This document shows, piece by piece, positions 29,162-39,879 of a DNA stretch of 64,000 nt. Source of the DNA: Mesorhizobium sp. LHD-90 (GTDB lineage Bacteria > Pseudomonadota > Alphaproteobacteria > Rhizobiales > Rhizobiaceae); contig NZ_JAVFVV010000012.1 of the NCBI RefSeq assembly GCF_030929505.1, forward strand, positions 1 through 64,000, in the 5' to 3' direction. The notes below the pieces were generated by a model, which did not search any database, was not told the DNA's origin, and saw only the letters and a list, made by a program, of their open reading frames with translations. The number at the start of each line of letters is the position of its first letter. Position 1 is the first letter of the stretch. Position numbers and translations under genes: made by a program.

Positions 29162-30424
29162 TCAACCCAGCCTGTCGATCATCGGCTGGGTGATCAGGCA
29201 TATGCCCTTCTCCGACACGCGGAACCGCTTGGCGTCGAGGTTGCGGTCCTCGCCGACGACGAGGCCCTCGGGTATGACCACGCCATGGTCCAGCACCGCG
29301 CGCTTCAGCCGCGCGTTGCGGCCGACCACGCAATCCGGCAGCATCACCACTTCATCGAGATTGGCGTAGGAATTGATGCGCGCGCCGGTGAAAATCAGGC
29401 TGCGCTTCAGCGACGCGCCGGAAACGATGCAGTCGCCCGACACCAGCGACGACACCGCCATGCCGCGCCTGCCATCCTCGTCATGCACGAACTTCGCCGG
29501 CGGCTTCAACTCGGCATAGGTCCAGATCGGCCAATCACGGTCGTAGAGATCGAGTTCGGGCGTCACGTCGGTCAGGTCGATATTGGCCTCCCAATAGGCA
29601 TCTACCGTGCCGACGTCGCGCCAGTAGGCCTCGTTCTCGGCGCTGGAGCGGACGCAGGATTTGGTGAAACGATGCGCCACCGCTTTTCCGTGGTCGACGA
29701 TGTAGGGGATGATGTCCTTGCCGAAGTCGCGGCTGGAACTGGAGTCGGCTGCATCGCGGCGCAACTGGTCCATCAGGAACTTCGTCTTGAAGACATAGAT
29801 GCCCATCGAGGCGAGCGCATAGTCCGGCTTGTCCGGAATGCCGGGTGGGTCGGCCGGCTTCTCGATGAAGGAGATGATGGTGTCCTTGGTGTCGACATGC
29901 ATGACCCCGAAGCCCGTCGCCTCCATACGCGGCACCTCCAGGCAGCCGACGGTCACGTCGGCTGCCTGGTCGACGTGCTGGCGCAGCATCAGCTCGTAGT
30001 CCATCTTGTAGATGTGGTCTCCCGCCAGCACGACCATGAACTCGGGGCCGTAAGCCTCGATGATGTCGATGTTCTGGTAGACGGCGTCGGCGGTGCCCTC
30101 GTACCACTGCGTCTCCGAGACGCGCTGGCTGGCGGGCAGGATGTCGAAGCTCTCGTTTCGCTCGGGCCGCAGAAAATTCCAGCCGCGCTGCAGATGGCGG
30201 ATCAGCGAGTGCGCCTTGTATTGGGTGGCGACCGCCAGACGGCGGATGCCGGAGTTCAGCGCATTGGACAGCGCGAAATCGATGATGCGGGTCTTGCCGC
30301 CGAAATAGACGGCGGGTTTCGCTCTTCTGTCGGTCAGTTCCTTGAGGCGGCTCCCCCGGCCGCCCGCGAGCACATAGGCCATGGCGTCGCGCGCCAGCGG
30401 CTGGTTTCTCTTCAGCTCCACCAT
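29162..30424 (-). CDS. glgC: Glucose-1-phosphate adenylyltransferase GlgC
   Basis: A 420-residue ADP-glucose pyrophosphorylase, the committed and allosterically controlled step of glycogen synthesis. The nucleotide-binding motif is [20 protein letters not shown]; the N-terminal domain also shows [14 protein letters not shown] and the C-terminal part has left-handed beta-helix repeats. It is the third gene of the glgP-glgB-glgC-glgA-pgm order. Confidence 0.95.
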   Translation of the reverse strand: MVELKRNQPLARDAMAYVLAGGRGSRLKELTDRRAKPAVYFGGKTRIIDFALSNALNSGIRRLAVATQYKAHSLIRHLQRGWNFLRPERNESFDILPASQRVSETQWYEGTADAVYQNIDIIEAYGPEFMVVLAGDHIYKMDYELMLRQHVDQAADVTVGCLEVPRMEATGFGVMHVDTKDTIISFIEKPADPPGIPDKPDYALASMGIYVFKTKFLMDQLRRDAADSSSSRDFGKDIIPYIVDHGKAVAHRFTKSCVRSSAENEAYWRDVGTVDAYWEANIDLTDVTPELDLYDRDWPIWTYAELKPPAKFVHDEDGRRGMAVSSLVSGDCIVSGASLKRSLIFTGARINSYANLDEVVMLPDCVVGRNARLKRAVLDHGVVIPEGLVVGEDRNLDAKRFRVSEKGICLITQPMIDRLG

Positions 30425-30443
30425 CCAGACCTCCCAAGCTTGT

Positions 30444-32660
30444 TCATTCCCCTACGAACTCCAGCATGATCGTCGAAAGCGGCGGCAGCAACATCGTTGC
30501 CTTCGCCCCCCCGTCCTCCTCGACCAGAGCCTCCACGGCGCCTGCATTTCCCTTGCCGGAGCCGCCATAGTCCGCCGCGTCGGTGTTGATGATCTCCCGC
30601 CATTTTCCCGCCTTCGGCACAGGCACGCGATAGAAGTCGCGCTGCAGCGGCGTCAAATTGGAGACGACCACGACCGGATCATGGCCGGGGGCATACCGCG
30701 CCCAGGCGAACACGGAATTTTCGCGGTCGTCGACGATCAGCCATTTGAACCCTTCGGGCTCGCAGTCGCGTGCATGCAGCGCCGGGCGCGAGCGGTAGAG
30801 GGTGTTGAGATCGCGCACGATGGCATGCACGCCGCGATGCGGCGCGTAGTCGAACATGAACCAGTCGAGCGCGCGTGCCTCGCTCCATTCGCGGCGCTGG
30901 GCGAATTCCTGGCCCATGAACAGCAGCTTCTTGCCGGGATACCCCCACATGAAAGCGTAGTAGGCGCGCAGCGTCGCGAATTTCTGCCAGTCGTCGCCCG
31001 CCATCTTGCCGATCAGGGTGCCCTTGCCGTGCACCACCTCGTCATGGGAAAGCGGCAGCACGAAATTCTCGCTGAAGGCGTACATCAGACCGAAGGTGAT
31101 CTGGTCGTGATGGTGTTTCCTGAAGATCGGCTCCTTGGCGAAATACTCCAAAGTGTCGTGCATGAAACCCATGTTCCATTTGAAGCCGAAGCCCAGCCCG
31201 CCTTCATGAACCGGCTGCGAGACTTTCGGCCACGAGGTCGACTCTTCCGCGATGGTGACGACACCGGGATAGTTGCCGTAAACCGCCTTGTTCATGGTCT
31301 GGAGGAATTTCACCGCCTCCAGGTTTTCCCGCCCGCCCTTCTCGTTGGGGATCCATTCGCCCTGCTTGCGCGAATAGTCGAGGTAGAGCATCGAGGCGAC
31401 CGCATCGACGCGCAGCCCGTCGAGATGGAATTTTTCGGCCCAGTAGAGCGCGTTGTTGACAAGATACGACACCACCTCGCGCCGGCCGAAATTATAGATG
31501 GCGGTGTTCCAGTCCGGGTGGAAGCCCTTTCGCGGGTCGGCGTGCTCGTAGAGCGCGGTGCCGTCGAACCAGATCAGGCCGTGCTCGTCCACCGGGAAAT
31601 GCGCCGGCACCCAGTCCAAAATGACGCCGATGCCGGCCCGGTGCGCACCGTCGACGAAACGCGCGAATCCTTCCTGGTCGCCGAAACGCGAGGTCGGCGC
31701 GTAGAGCCCGGTGGTCTGGTAACCCCATGACGGGTCGTAGGGATGCTCAGTGATCGGCAGGAACTCGATATGGGTGAAGCCGGTGTCAACGACATAAGGA
31801 ATCAATCGATCGGCGAGCTCGTCCCAGTTCAGGAAGGTGCCGTCGTCGCGCAACTGCCACGAGCCGGCATGCACCTCGTAGATTGACATCGGCTCGCGCC
31901 GCGCATTGGCGCTTGCCCAATACGCGCGATGCGCCTCGTCGCCCCATTCGTGCGACAGCGGCGCGGTGGTGACGGAGGCGGTGGCCGGACGCAGTTCGGA
32001 ATGAAAGGCGAAGGGATCGGCCTTCAGCGGCAGCCTCTGTCCTTTCGGCCCGATGATCTCGAACTTGTACGCCCTGCCCGCGCCGATGTCGGGCAGAAAA
32101 ATCTCCCAGATGCCGGTGTCCTGGCGGAACCGCATCGGATGGCGGCGGCCGTCCCAGTCGTTGAAGTCGCCGACCACGGAGACGCGCCGCGCGTTCGGCG
32201 CCCACACCGCGAAATGCACGCCGGAAGCGCCCTCGTGCTCGATCAGATGCGCGCCAAGCTTGTCGAAAAGCCTCAGATGCGTGCCCTCGGCGATGTAATA
32301 ATCGTCCATCGGCCCCAGCACCGGACCGAAGGAGAAGGGATCGGTCACCCACCAGTCGCCGCCGGCGTTGCGAGCCTGGTATTTCAGCGGCTGGCGTTTA
32401 CGGATCGACAGACTACCTTCGAAGAAGCCGGCATCGTGGCGGCGCGCAAGCTCACCCGCCTTCTTGCCGGCGAGCGTATAGGCCGTGACAGTCTCGGCAT
32501 GCGGCACGAAGCAGCGCGCGACGAAACCCGTCTCGCCCTTCTGCAGCCCCAGCACCGCGAAAGCATCGTGGTGCCGGCCGGCGACGATCGCGTCGACGTC
32601 TCCTTGTGCAGCCGTGCTCTCCGACTTCGGAGCCGCCGTCTTGCGAGGCGCCTGCTTCAT
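30444..32660 (-). CDS. glgB: 1,4-alpha-glucan branching enzyme GlgB
   Basis: A 738-residue GH13 branching enzyme that makes alpha-1,6 branches. It has two N-terminal beta domains (about 20-110 and 115-215, the second CBM48), then the catalytic barrel with [14 protein letters not shown] (nucleophile), [10 protein letters not shown] (acid) and [10 protein letters not shown]. The start at 32660 is preceded by GGGAGGAAGG; upstream in-frame ATGs overlap glgP and code implausible protein. It follows glgP across 52 bases. Confidence 0.95.
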   Translation of the reverse strand: MKQAPRKTAAPKSESTAAQGDVDAIVAGRHHDAFAVLGLQKGETGFVARCFVPHAETVTAYTLAGKKAGELARRHDAGFFEGSLSIRKRQPLKYQARNAGGDWWVTDPFSFGPVLGPMDDYYIAEGTHLRLFDKLGAHLIEHEGASGVHFAVWAPNARRVSVVGDFNDWDGRRHPMRFRQDTGIWEIFLPDIGAGRAYKFEIIGPKGQRLPLKADPFAFHSELRPATASVTTAPLSHEWGDEAHRAYWASANARREPMSIYEVHAGSWQLRDDGTFLNWDELADRLIPYVVDTGFTHIEFLPITEHPYDPSWGYQTTGLYAPTSRFGDQEGFARFVDGAHRAGIGVILDWVPAHFPVDEHGLIWFDGTALYEHADPRKGFHPDWNTAIYNFGRREVVSYLVNNALYWAEKFHLDGLRVDAVASMLYLDYSRKQGEWIPNEKGGRENLEAVKFLQTMNKAVYGNYPGVVTIAEESTSWPKVSQPVHEGGLGFGFKWNMGFMHDTLEYFAKEPIFRKHHHDQITFGLMYAFSENFVLPLSHDEVVHGKGTLIGKMAGDDWQKFATLRAYYAFMWGYPGKKLLFMGQEFAQRREWSEARALDWFMFDYAPHRGVHAIVRDLNTLYRSRPALHARDCEPEGFKWLIVDDRENSVFAWARYAPGHDPVVVVSNLTPLQRDFYRVPVPKAGKWREIINTDAADYGGSGKGNAGAVEALVEEDGGAKATMLLPPLSTIMLEFVGE

Positions 32661-32712
32661 CCTTCCTCCCTTCGGCGACCGCTGCTCTGACGGCAGCTTT
32701 CCCGAAACCAGC

Positions 32713-35181
32713 TTACAGGGGAACGCCCCAGATCTCCTTGGCATATTGACGGATCGTCCGGTCGGACGAGAACCAACCGACGCGCGCGACATTGTGGATC
32801 GCCCTGCGGTGCCAGTCGGGGCTGTTGCGCCATACCGTGTCGACCTCCCGCTGCGTGTCGGCATAGGCGTCGAAGTCGGCGGCGACCATGAACCAGTCGC
32901 TCTGGAAGATGCCGTCGATCAGCGCCCGATAGCGATCCGACTCCTCCGGGCAAAACACGCCGGACGAGATGGCTGCCAGCGCCTGCGACAGTTCCGGCGA
33001 TTTCTCGATCAGTTCGCGCGGCTGGTAGCCGTTGGCGCGGCGGTCCGCCACCTCGTTGGCCTTGAGCCCGAAGATGAAGATGTTGTCATCGCCGACGCAT
33101 TCCTTGATCTCGACATTGGCGCCGTCGAGGGTTCCGATGGTGAGCGCACCGTTCAACGCGAACTTCATGTTGCCGGTGCCGGACGCCTCCATGCCGGCGG
33201 TCGATATCTGCTCCGACAGGTCGGCGGCCGGCATCATCACCTCGGCCAGGCTGACATTGTAGTTCGGCATGAACACGACCTTGAGCAGGCCGCGCACGGC
33301 GGGATCGCGGTTGATGACGCGCGCCACGTCGTTGGCGAGTTTGATGATCAGCTTGGCGTTGTGATAGCTGGGCGCGGCCTTGCCGCCGAAGAATTTTACG
33401 CGCGGCATCCATTCCCGCTCGGGATGCGAGCGGATCTGGTCGTAGAGCGCGACGGCCTCGACGATGTTGAGCAGTTGCCTCTTGTATTCATGGATGCGCT
33501 TGATCTGGATGTCGAACAGCGCCGACGGGTCGACGCGGATGCCCAGCCGTTCCGCGGTGAGCGAGGCCAGCTTCTCCTTGTTCGCCCGCTTCACCGCCGC
33601 GAATTTCTCGCGGAAGGCGGCGTCGTCGGCAAAACGGTCGAGTTCCTTCAACAGTTCGACGTCGTCGAGGAATTTTTCGCCGATCGCCTCGCGGATGAGG
33701 CCCGTCAGACCCTGGTTGCTCTGGAACAGCCAGCGGCGCGGCGTGATGCCGTTGGTCTTGTTGTTGATGCGGTCGGGATAGAGCTTGTGGAGGTCGGCGA
33801 ACACCGTCTCCTTCATCAACTCGGTATGCAGCGCCGACACGCCGTTGATCGAATGCGAGCCGACGAAAGCAAGATTGCCCATGCGCACGCGGCGGTCGCC
33901 GTCCTCCTGGATCAGCGAGATGCGCCGCACCTGCTCGTCGCCGAAGCGGCCGATGGCGCGCGCCTCGAGCAGCACCTCAGCGTTGATGGCGTAGATGATC
34001 TGCATGTGGCGCGGCAGCAGCCGCTCGAACAGCCGCACCGGCCAGCTTTCCAGCGCCTCGGGCAGCAGCGTGTGGTTGGTGTAGGCGAAGGTGCCCTTGG
34101 TGATCGCCCACGCCTTGTCGAAGTCGATGCCGTGCACGTCCATCAGCAGCCGCATCAGTTCGGCGACCGCCACCGACGGGTGCGTGTCGTTCAAATGCAC
34201 CGCCGCCTTGTCAGGCAGCGAGGCCAGGTCGCCATAGGCACTGATGTGGCGCTGCACGATGTCCTGCAGGGAAGCGGCGGAGAAGAAATACTCCTGCCGC
34301 AGCCGCAGTTCCTGGCCGGCCTGGTGGGAATCCGCCGGATACAGCACACGCGAAAGGGCGTCCGCCTTGTTGCTTTCGGCGAGCGCGCCGATATGGTCGC
34401 CGGCGTTGAAGGCCGCCAGCAGGATCGGGTCGACCGGGAAACCCGACCACAGGCGCAGCGTGTTGACCCGGTTGCCGCGCCAGCCCACCACCGGCGTGTC
34501 GTAGGCGACCGCCAGCACGCGCTCCTGCGGCTTCCACACATGGCGCTCCAGCCGACCCGACTTGTCGGTGATCGACTCGACTGCGCCGCCGAAGCCGATC
34601 TCGAAGGAGCGCTCGCGCCGCTCGAATTCCCACGGATTGCCGTGGTCGAGCCAGGTTTCCGGCAGTTCCACCTGCCAGCCGTCGTGGATTTCCTGGCGGA
34701 ACATGCCGTTGACGTAGCGGATGCCGTAGCCGTGGCCGGGCACGCCGACGGTGGCCATCGATTCCATGAAGCAGGCAGCCAGACGCCCCAGGCCGCCATT
34801 GCCGAGCGCGGCATCCGGCTCCAGCGTGGCGATCAGGTCGATGTTGACGCCGAGCGTCGAAAGCGCGGAGCGCATGTCGTCCATCAGGCCCATGTTGGAG
34901 AAGGCATCCCGCATCAGCCGGCCGATCAGGAACTCGAGCGACAGGTAATAGACACGCTTCTTGCCGTGCTCGTAGGTTTCCTTGGTGGACTCGATCCATT
35001 GGTCGATGATGCGGTCGCGCACAGTCTTGATGGCCGCGGTCAGCCAGTCGTACTGCGTGGCGACGGAAGGGTCCTTGCCGACGCGATAGCGCAACACGCT
35101 GAGAATGTCCGCCGCCAGCGTCTTGGGGTCGGACTTCAGGTTTTCGGGAAAGATTTCGGGCGCCATAGCTTTCAACATCAT
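32713..35181 (-). CDS. glgP: Glycogen phosphorylase GlgP
   Basis: An 822-residue GT35 enzyme that releases glucose-1-phosphate from glycogen ends. The PLP lysine lies in EASGTGNMKFALNGALTIGT near the C-terminal third, followed by LDGANVEI. It is the first gene of the glycogen operon. The start is uncertain: ATGs at 35181, 35178 and 35166 all fit, and a further-upstream ATG at 35244 codes an unlikely leader; 35181 follows a GTGGGGT stretch. No clear regulatory site was recognised upstream. Confidence 0.93.
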   Translation of the reverse strand: MMLKAMAPEIFPENLKSDPKTLAADILSVLRYRVGKDPSVATQYDWLTAAIKTVRDRIIDQWIESTKETYEHGKKRVYYLSLEFLIGRLMRDAFSNMGLMDDMRSALSTLGVNIDLIATLEPDAALGNGGLGRLAACFMESMATVGVPGHGYGIRYVNGMFRQEIHDGWQVELPETWLDHGNPWEFERRERSFEIGFGGAVESITDKSGRLERHVWKPQERVLAVAYDTPVVGWRGNRVNTLRLWSGFPVDPILLAAFNAGDHIGALAESNKADALSRVLYPADSHQAGQELRLRQEYFFSAASLQDIVQRHISAYGDLASLPDKAAVHLNDTHPSVAVAELMRLLMDVHGIDFDKAWAITKGTFAYTNHTLLPEALESWPVRLFERLLPRHMQIIYAINAEVLLEARAIGRFGDEQVRRISLIQEDGDRRVRMGNLAFVGSHSINGVSALHTELMKETVFADLHKLYPDRINNKTNGITPRRWLFQSNQGLTGLIREAIGEKFLDDVELLKELDRFADDAAFREKFAAVKRANKEKLASLTAERLGIRVDPSALFDIQIKRIHEYKRQLLNIVEAVALYDQIRSHPEREWMPRVKFFGGKAAPSYHNAKLIIKLANDVARVINRDPAVRGLLKVVFMPNYNVSLAEVMMPAADLSEQISTAGMEASGTGNMKFALNGALTIGTLDGANVEIKECVGDDNIFIFGLKANEVADRRANGYQPRELIEKSPELSQALAAISSGVFCPEESDRYRALIDGIFQSDWFMVAADFDAYADTQREVDTVWRNSPDWHRRAIHNVARVGWFSSDRTIRQYAKEIWGVPL

Positions 35182-35319
35182 ACCCCACGGGTTGGCGCTC
35201 GCTCGCTTCCGAGCGCCAGTTGATCGGCTACCTCCCGCTTCCATGCTAGCGGAAGCGGCAGGATGTTCAATCGATTAGAAGCGGATGACGCCAGTTTTTG
35301 TTGCGCGACTCTGTCGCGT

Positions 35320-36105
35320 CTAGGCTGCAAGCGCTTCCTCGGGCGGCTTCTTGGCGCCGGTCATCAGGGCAACGGCGTCCGACATCGAGATCACCTTGGG
35401 GTCGACGACACAAAGCCGCCTTCCCAGCCGGTGTATGTGGATGCGGTCGGCCACCTCGAAGACATGCGGCATGTTGTGCGAGATCAGCACGATCGGCAGG
35501 CCCCGGCGCTTCACGTCGAGGATGAGCTCCAGCACCCGGCGGCTTTCCTTGACGCCCAAGGCGGCCGTCGGCTCGTCCATGATCACCACTTTCGACCCGA
35601 ACGCCGCCGCACGCGCCACCGCTACGCCTTGGCGCTGGCCGCCGGACAGCGTCTCCACCGCCTGGTTGATGTTCTGGATGGTCATCAAACCCAGTTCGGA
35701 GAGCTTGTCGCGCGCCCGCTTTTCCATGGCCTTGCGGTCGAGCATGCGGAACCAGCGTCCCCGGAAGCCGGGTTTGCGGAGTTCGCGCCCGAGGAACATG
35801 TTGTCGGCGATAGAAAGCGCCGGCGAAAGCGCGAGGTTCTGGTAGACGGTCTCGATGCCGGCATCGCGGGCATCCATCGGCGATTTGAAATGCACCGGCT
35901 TGCCATCCAGCAGGATCTCGCCTTCGTCGGGGACGACCGCCCCCGACATTGCCTTGATCAGCGTCGACTTGCCGGCGCCATTGTCGCCGATGACGGCAAG
36001 GATCTCGTTGCGCCGCAAATCGAAGTCGGCGTTGTTGATGGCCACTACGCGGCCATAGCGCTTGTGCAGCCCCCTGCCCTGGAGGATGATGTCGCTGTCG
36101 CTCAT
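35320..36105 (-). CDS. frcA: Sugar ABC transporter ATPase FrcA
   Basis: A 261-residue single-domain ABC ATPase: Walker A GDNGAGKST, signature LSGGQRQGVAVARA, Walker B VVIMDEPTAALG. It belongs to the CUT2 sugar importers but has one domain instead of the two-domain RbsA type, as FrcA of Sinorhizobium meliloti. The ATG overlaps the frcC stop codon by 4 bases. It drives import of fructose, and probably ribose and mannose. Confidence 0.9.
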   Translation of the reverse strand: MSDSDIILQGRGLHKRYGRVVAINNADFDLRRNEILAVIGDNGAGKSTLIKAMSGAVVPDEGEILLDGKPVHFKSPMDARDAGIETVYQNLALSPALSIADNMFLGRELRKPGFRGRWFRMLDRKAMEKRARDKLSELGLMTIQNINQAVETLSGGQRQGVAVARAAAFGSKVVIMDEPTAALGVKESRRVLELILDVKRRGLPIVLISHNMPHVFEVADRIHIHRLGRRLCVVDPKVISMSDAVALMTGAKKPPEEALAA

Positions 36106-37217
36106 GCGGAAATCTTCCTGATCCACTGGTCGATGGTCACGGCCACGATGATGAGCACCCCGACCGCGAAATCCTGCCAGAGCAGCGCGAGCCCGGAGAG
36201 AGCCAGGCCGTTGCGGAACACGCCGACGATCAGCGCGCCGAACAGCGTGCCGAGGATAGAGCCGCGCCCGCCGAACAGGCTGGTGCCGCCGATCACCACG
36301 GCGGTGATGGAGTCGAGGTTGGCGGTCTGCCCCGCCTGGGGGCTCACGCCGCCGATGCGGCCGATCAGCGCCCACGCTCCGACAGCGCAGATCAGGCCAG
36401 CCAGCGCATAGACCGCCACCAGCGTGCGGTCCGTGTTGATGCCCGACAGCCGGGCAGCGTCCGGATCGTCGCCGGTCGCATAGACATGGCGGCCGAATGC
36501 CGTGCGCGAGAGGACATAGGACAGGACGATCGCGAGCAGGATCATCACGATCGATCCATACGTCACCACCCAGCCCTTGAGGAACGGCAGGTCGAGACCG
36601 ATGGCGAGGAACAGATCGTAGAGCTTGATCAGTTTGCCGAGCCAGAGCAGGAACGGCGCCGCGGCCTCCATGTCCTGCGACCGGATGGTCTCGCTGTTCG
36701 AATACCAAGTGTTGAGCGCCCCGAAGATGCTCCATGTTCCGAGCGTCACGATGAAGGGCGGCAGCCGCAGCCTGGTGATGATAAGGCCATTGAGGAAGCC
36801 GCAGGCCAGCCCCACCAGCAGCCCGAGCGGAAAGGCGATGATCACCGGCACGCCATAGGCCACGGCGGTCCGCCCCATGACCACCGAGCAGAGGATCATG
36901 ATCAGCCCGACGCTGAGGTCGATGCCGGCGGTGAGGATCACCAGCGTCTGGGCCATGCCCAGGATGGCAACGATGGTCACTTGCTGCAGCACCACCGAAA
37001 GATTGAGCGGCGACAGGAATTTTCCGGGGGCCACGACCGAAAAGATCACCACGCCGATCAGCAGCACGATCAGAGGTATCGAGGTCGGGTATTGGTGCAG
37101 GAAGCCCTGCACCTGCCGCACCACGCCCCGGTGTTCCTCGTCGAAACTGGCGACGGCCTGCTGGCTGCCGGCCAATCCGCGCTCCGCGCCGAAGGAACCT
37201 ACCGCGTCGTCGCTCAT
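36102..37217 (-). CDS. frcC: Sugar ABC transporter permease FrcC
   Basis: A 371-residue CUT2 permease with an N-terminal cytoplasmic stretch of about 40 residues and about ten membrane helices; GIDLSVG and GLACGFLNGLIITRLRLPPF are characteristic, as is VVIGGTSLFGGRGSI. It sits between frcB and frcA; a strong hairpin separates it from frcB. Homology to FrcC of S. meliloti is inferred from family and gene order. Confidence 0.9.
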   Translation of the reverse strand: MSDDAVGSFGAERGLAGSQQAVASFDEEHRGVVRQVQGFLHQYPTSIPLIVLLIGVVIFSVVAPGKFLSPLNLSVVLQQVTIVAILGMAQTLVILTAGIDLSVGLIMILCSVVMGRTAVAYGVPVIIAFPLGLLVGLACGFLNGLIITRLRLPPFIVTLGTWSIFGALNTWYSNSETIRSQDMEAAAPFLLWLGKLIKLYDLFLAIGLDLPFLKGWVVTYGSIVMILLAIVLSYVLSRTAFGRHVYATGDDPDAARLSGINTDRTLVAVYALAGLICAVGAWALIGRIGGVSPQAGQTANLDSITAVVIGGTSLFGGRGSILGTLFGALIVGVFRNGLALSGLALLWQDFAVGVLIIVAVTIDQWIRKISA

Positions 37218-37246
37218 CCGTTGCTCCTCCCTGAGCGCCGATTGCA

Positions 37247-37273
37247 GAGGGACGCCGCCAAGCGGCGTCCCTC
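37247..37273 (-). promoter_or_regulatory. Intercistronic hairpin between frcB and frcC
   Basis: GAGGGACGCCG (37247-37257) pairs perfectly with CGGCGTCCCTC (37263-37273), an 11-bp stem with a 5-nt loop, 39 bases after the frcB stop and about 30 before frcC. No T-tract is present, so it is likely an mRNA-stabilising or attenuating element that keeps binding-protein output above permease output. Confidence 0.65.
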
Positions 37274-37312
37274 GTGTTGAGAATAGCTGTTAGGCGACGG
37301 AGCTGGAAGGTC

Positions 37313-38329
37313 TCAGCCCCAGCAGAGCTTCAAGCCTTCCTCGACGCTGATCGAGGAGACACCGTCGACCGGCTTGGCGGTGATCAACTGGGCGCCGGTA
37401 TCGAGGAAGCCAGCCGCCTTGTCGATTTCCGGCAACTTGCCCGAGACGATCGCCTCTAGCGCCATCGCCGCCATCTTCAACGGGTATTGCTGGCTGGTGG
37501 CGCCGATCACGCCGGCCTCGACGTTCTTGACGCCGGGGCAGCCGCCGTCGATCGACACGATCATGACGCTGCCGTCGTCCTTGCCGACCGCCTTGAGGGC
37601 TTCCCACGCGCCGGCGGCGGCCGGTTCGTTGATCGTGTAGACGACGTTCACGTCCGGGCATTTCTGCAGGGCGTTCTCCATCGCCGTGCGGCCCTTTTCC
37701 TGGTCGCCCTGGCTGATTTCATGCGTGCAGATGCGCTTGTCGTCCTCGTCGCCGTACTTGTTCGGGTCCTTAACGTCGATGCCGAAACCCTGCATGAAGC
37801 CCTGGTCGCGCAGGAAGTCGACGGTCGGCTGGTTGGTGGCGAGGTCGAGGAAGACGATGGAGGCGTCCGCCGCCTTGTCGCCCAGCGTGCCCTTGGCCCA
37901 CTCGCCGATCAACTGGCCGGCCTTGCGGTTGTCGGTGGCAAAGGTGGCGTCGGCCGCGTCCATCGGGTCGAGCGGCGTGTCGAGCACGATCACCATCAGA
38001 CCGGCGTCACGCGCCTTCTTGATGGTCGGCACGATTGCCTTGCTGTCGGACGGCACGATGGCAAAACCCTTGGCGCCGGCCGAGATCAGGTTCTCGATCG
38101 CGGCGACCTGCCCGTCATTGTCGCCGTCGAACTTGCCGGCGGCGGTGATCAGGGTTACGCCCAGTTCCTTCGCCTTGGCCTCGGCGCCTTCGCGCATCTT
38201 GACGAAGAAGGGATTGGTCTCCGTCTTGGTGATCAGCCCGACGGTGTCGGCGGCATGGGCCGAGGCGACGAGCGCGACGAGCGCCGACGCGGCGAACACG
38301 GTTGTCTTCAAAAATGAGAACTTGCTCAC
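37313..38329 (-). CDS. frcB: Sugar-binding periplasmic protein FrcB
   Basis: A 338-residue CUT2 solute-binding protein. The signal peptide [20 protein letters not shown] ends near SAHA (about residue 26). The mature protein has the ribose/fructose-binding fold, with [20 protein letters not shown] at its start, [15 protein letters not shown], and [13 protein letters not shown] later. The start is a GTG at 38329 behind GGGAGGATAATC; an in-frame ATG at 38431 codes an unlikely leader. First gene of frcBCA. Confidence 0.9.
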   Translation of the reverse strand: MSKFSFLKTTVFAASALVALVASAHAADTVGLITKTETNPFFVKMREGAEAKAKELGVTLITAAGKFDGDNDGQVAAIENLISAGAKGFAIVPSDSKAIVPTIKKARDAGLMVIVLDTPLDPMDAADATFATDNRKAGQLIGEWAKGTLGDKAADASIVFLDLATNQPTVDFLRDQGFMQGFGIDVKDPNKYGDEDDKRICTHEISQGDQEKGRTAMENALQKCPDVNVVYTINEPAAAGAWEALKAVGKDDGSVMIVSIDGGCPGVKNVEAGVIGATSQQYPLKMAAMALEAIVSGKLPEIDKAAGFLDTGAQLITAKPVDGVSSISVEEGLKLCWG

Positions 38330-38440
38330 GATTATCCTCCCAGTGGAAAAACGACCAGGCGCCCTTGCTGGAGCGCCGAACGGACTTCGCGGCCGTGGCC
38401 CCGATCGTCCTCGGTCAGCCAACAAGATCATGCAGGCTTT

Positions 38441-38474
38441 GTCAATAATTAAATCACTCTTATTTATTATTGAC
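38441..38474. promoter_or_regulatory. Inverted repeat between frcB and frcR, candidate ROK-regulator operator
   Basis: GTCAATAAT (38441-38449) and ATTATTGAC (38466-38474) are perfect 9-bp arms, in an AT-rich patch within otherwise GC-rich DNA. The arms extend inwards with one-base slippage. The site lies 112 bases before frcB and 68 before frcR, so one protein could control both. Confidence 0.65.
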
Positions 38475-38541
38475 AGCCATCGGCGACGTGATCATGCTTG
38501 GTGGCAAAACCGTTGAACACGACCCTCGGGAGGAGGAGCCT

Positions 38542-39768
38542 TTGGAGACCGGCGGCATCAAGCTCGGCTCCCGGGAACTTGGCGACAGCCGATTCCAACT
38601 GGGCACCAATCAAAGCGGCATGCGCGCGCACAATGAGCGCCTCGTGTTTTCGCTGCTGCGTCAGCATGGCAGCCTGGCAAAATCCGACATCGCCCGCATG
38701 ACCAAACTCTCGGCGCAGACGGTCTCCGTCATCATGCGCGAGCTGGAGCAGGACGGGCTGCTGCTGCGGGAAGAACCGATCCGCGGCAAGATCGGCCAGC
38801 CTTCCGTGCCGATGTCGCTCGACCCGGAGGGCGCCTTCTTCCTCGGCCTGAAGATCGGGCGCAGAAGCGCTGAGCTGGTGCTGATCGACTTCGTCGGTAC
38901 GGTGCGCGCCATGCTGCACAGCTCCTACCTCTACCCTGCCCCGGACGCGACCATGATTTTTGCGCGGGACGGCATCCGGTCCCTGCGAGCGAACCTGTCG
39001 CCCGAACAGGACCGCCGCATCGCCGGACTGGGCATCGCCATGCCGTTCGAGATCTGGAACTGGGCGGACACCGTCGGCGCGCCGCGCGGCGCCATGGACC
39101 AATGGCGCAGCCTCGACATCCGCGCCGAACTCCAGGCGGAACTCGGCTTCCCGGTCTATCTGCAGAACGACGCGACGTCGGCCTGCGGCGCGGAACTTGT
39201 GTTCGGCCGCATCGGCGGCCTGCGCAATTTCATCTATTTCTACATCGGCGCCTTCGCCGGCGGCGGCGTGGTGCTCAATGGCAGGCTTTACGGCGGGCCG
39301 ACCGGCAATGCCGGCGCGCTGGGATCGATGCCCGTTCCCGGCGTCGACGGGCGGCCCGCACAATTGATCGACGTCGCCTCCATCGCCATCCTCGAATTGG
39401 CGCTCAAGCGGCAGGGCCGCGATGCCACATTTCTGTGGACCTCGCCGCAGGACTGGGGCGAGGTCGGCCCGGAACTCGACCGGTGGATCGAGCGCGCCGC
39501 CGACGCGCTCGCCTATGCGATCGTCTCGGCCTCCGCCGTCATCGACTTCGAGGCGGCTGTGATCGACGGCTGGATGCCCGCCTCGATCCGAACGCGGCTG
39601 GTCGAAACCGTCGCGACGGCGCTGCGCGGCATCGACGTCGAGGGACTGGCGGTCCCGCAGGTGCGCGAAGGGACGGTCGGCATCCATGCCCGGGCGCTCG
39701 GCGGCGCCAGCCTGCCGCTGTCGGAGCGTTTCCTGCTGGGCGGCTCGACCCCGTCCAAGGAGGCCTGA
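38542..39768 (+). CDS. frcR: ROK-family transcriptional regulator (FrcR-like)
   Basis: A 408-residue ROK repressor: N-terminal winged helix (about residues 30-85, including GSLAKSDIARMTKLSAQTVS) and a C-terminal sugar-kinase-like domain with AGGGVVLNGRLYGGPTGNAG. Such proteins sense sugars. The start is a TTG at 38542 behind a strong GGGAGGAGG; start-like codons further up (ATG 38494, TTG 38470) lack such a site. It is divergent from frcBCA, with the inverted repeat at 38441-38474 between them, and is followed by the kinase. Confidence 0.85.
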   Translation: METGGIKLGSRELGDSRFQLGTNQSGMRAHNERLVFSLLRQHGSLAKSDIARMTKLSAQTVSVIMRELEQDGLLLREEPIRGKIGQPSVPMSLDPEGAFFLGLKIGRRSAELVLIDFVGTVRAMLHSSYLYPAPDATMIFARDGIRSLRANLSPEQDRRIAGLGIAMPFEIWNWADTVGAPRGAMDQWRSLDIRAELQAELGFPVYLQNDATSACGAELVFGRIGGLRNFIYFYIGAFAGGGVVLNGRLYGGPTGNAGALGSMPVPGVDGRPAQLIDVASIAILELALKRQGRDATFLWTSPQDWGEVGPELDRWIERAADALAYAIVSASAVIDFEAAVIDGWMPASIRTRLVETVATALRGIDVEGLAVPQVREGTVGIHARALGGASLPLSERFLLGGSTPSKEA

Positions 39769-39879
39769 GGCCTTGCAGCGCGTGGCACCGACCATGGCCG
39801 TTGCGGTGTTCCGGATGCGCCTGTATGGCAGCCGGGCCAGCCGGAAAAACGCAATGATTCCCGAGGGAGTGGGCCAAAA

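Noticed and set aside
32485-35223. A 912-residue open frame on the + strand
   Set aside because: It is the antisense shadow of glgP, common in GC-rich DNA, and shows no protein family.
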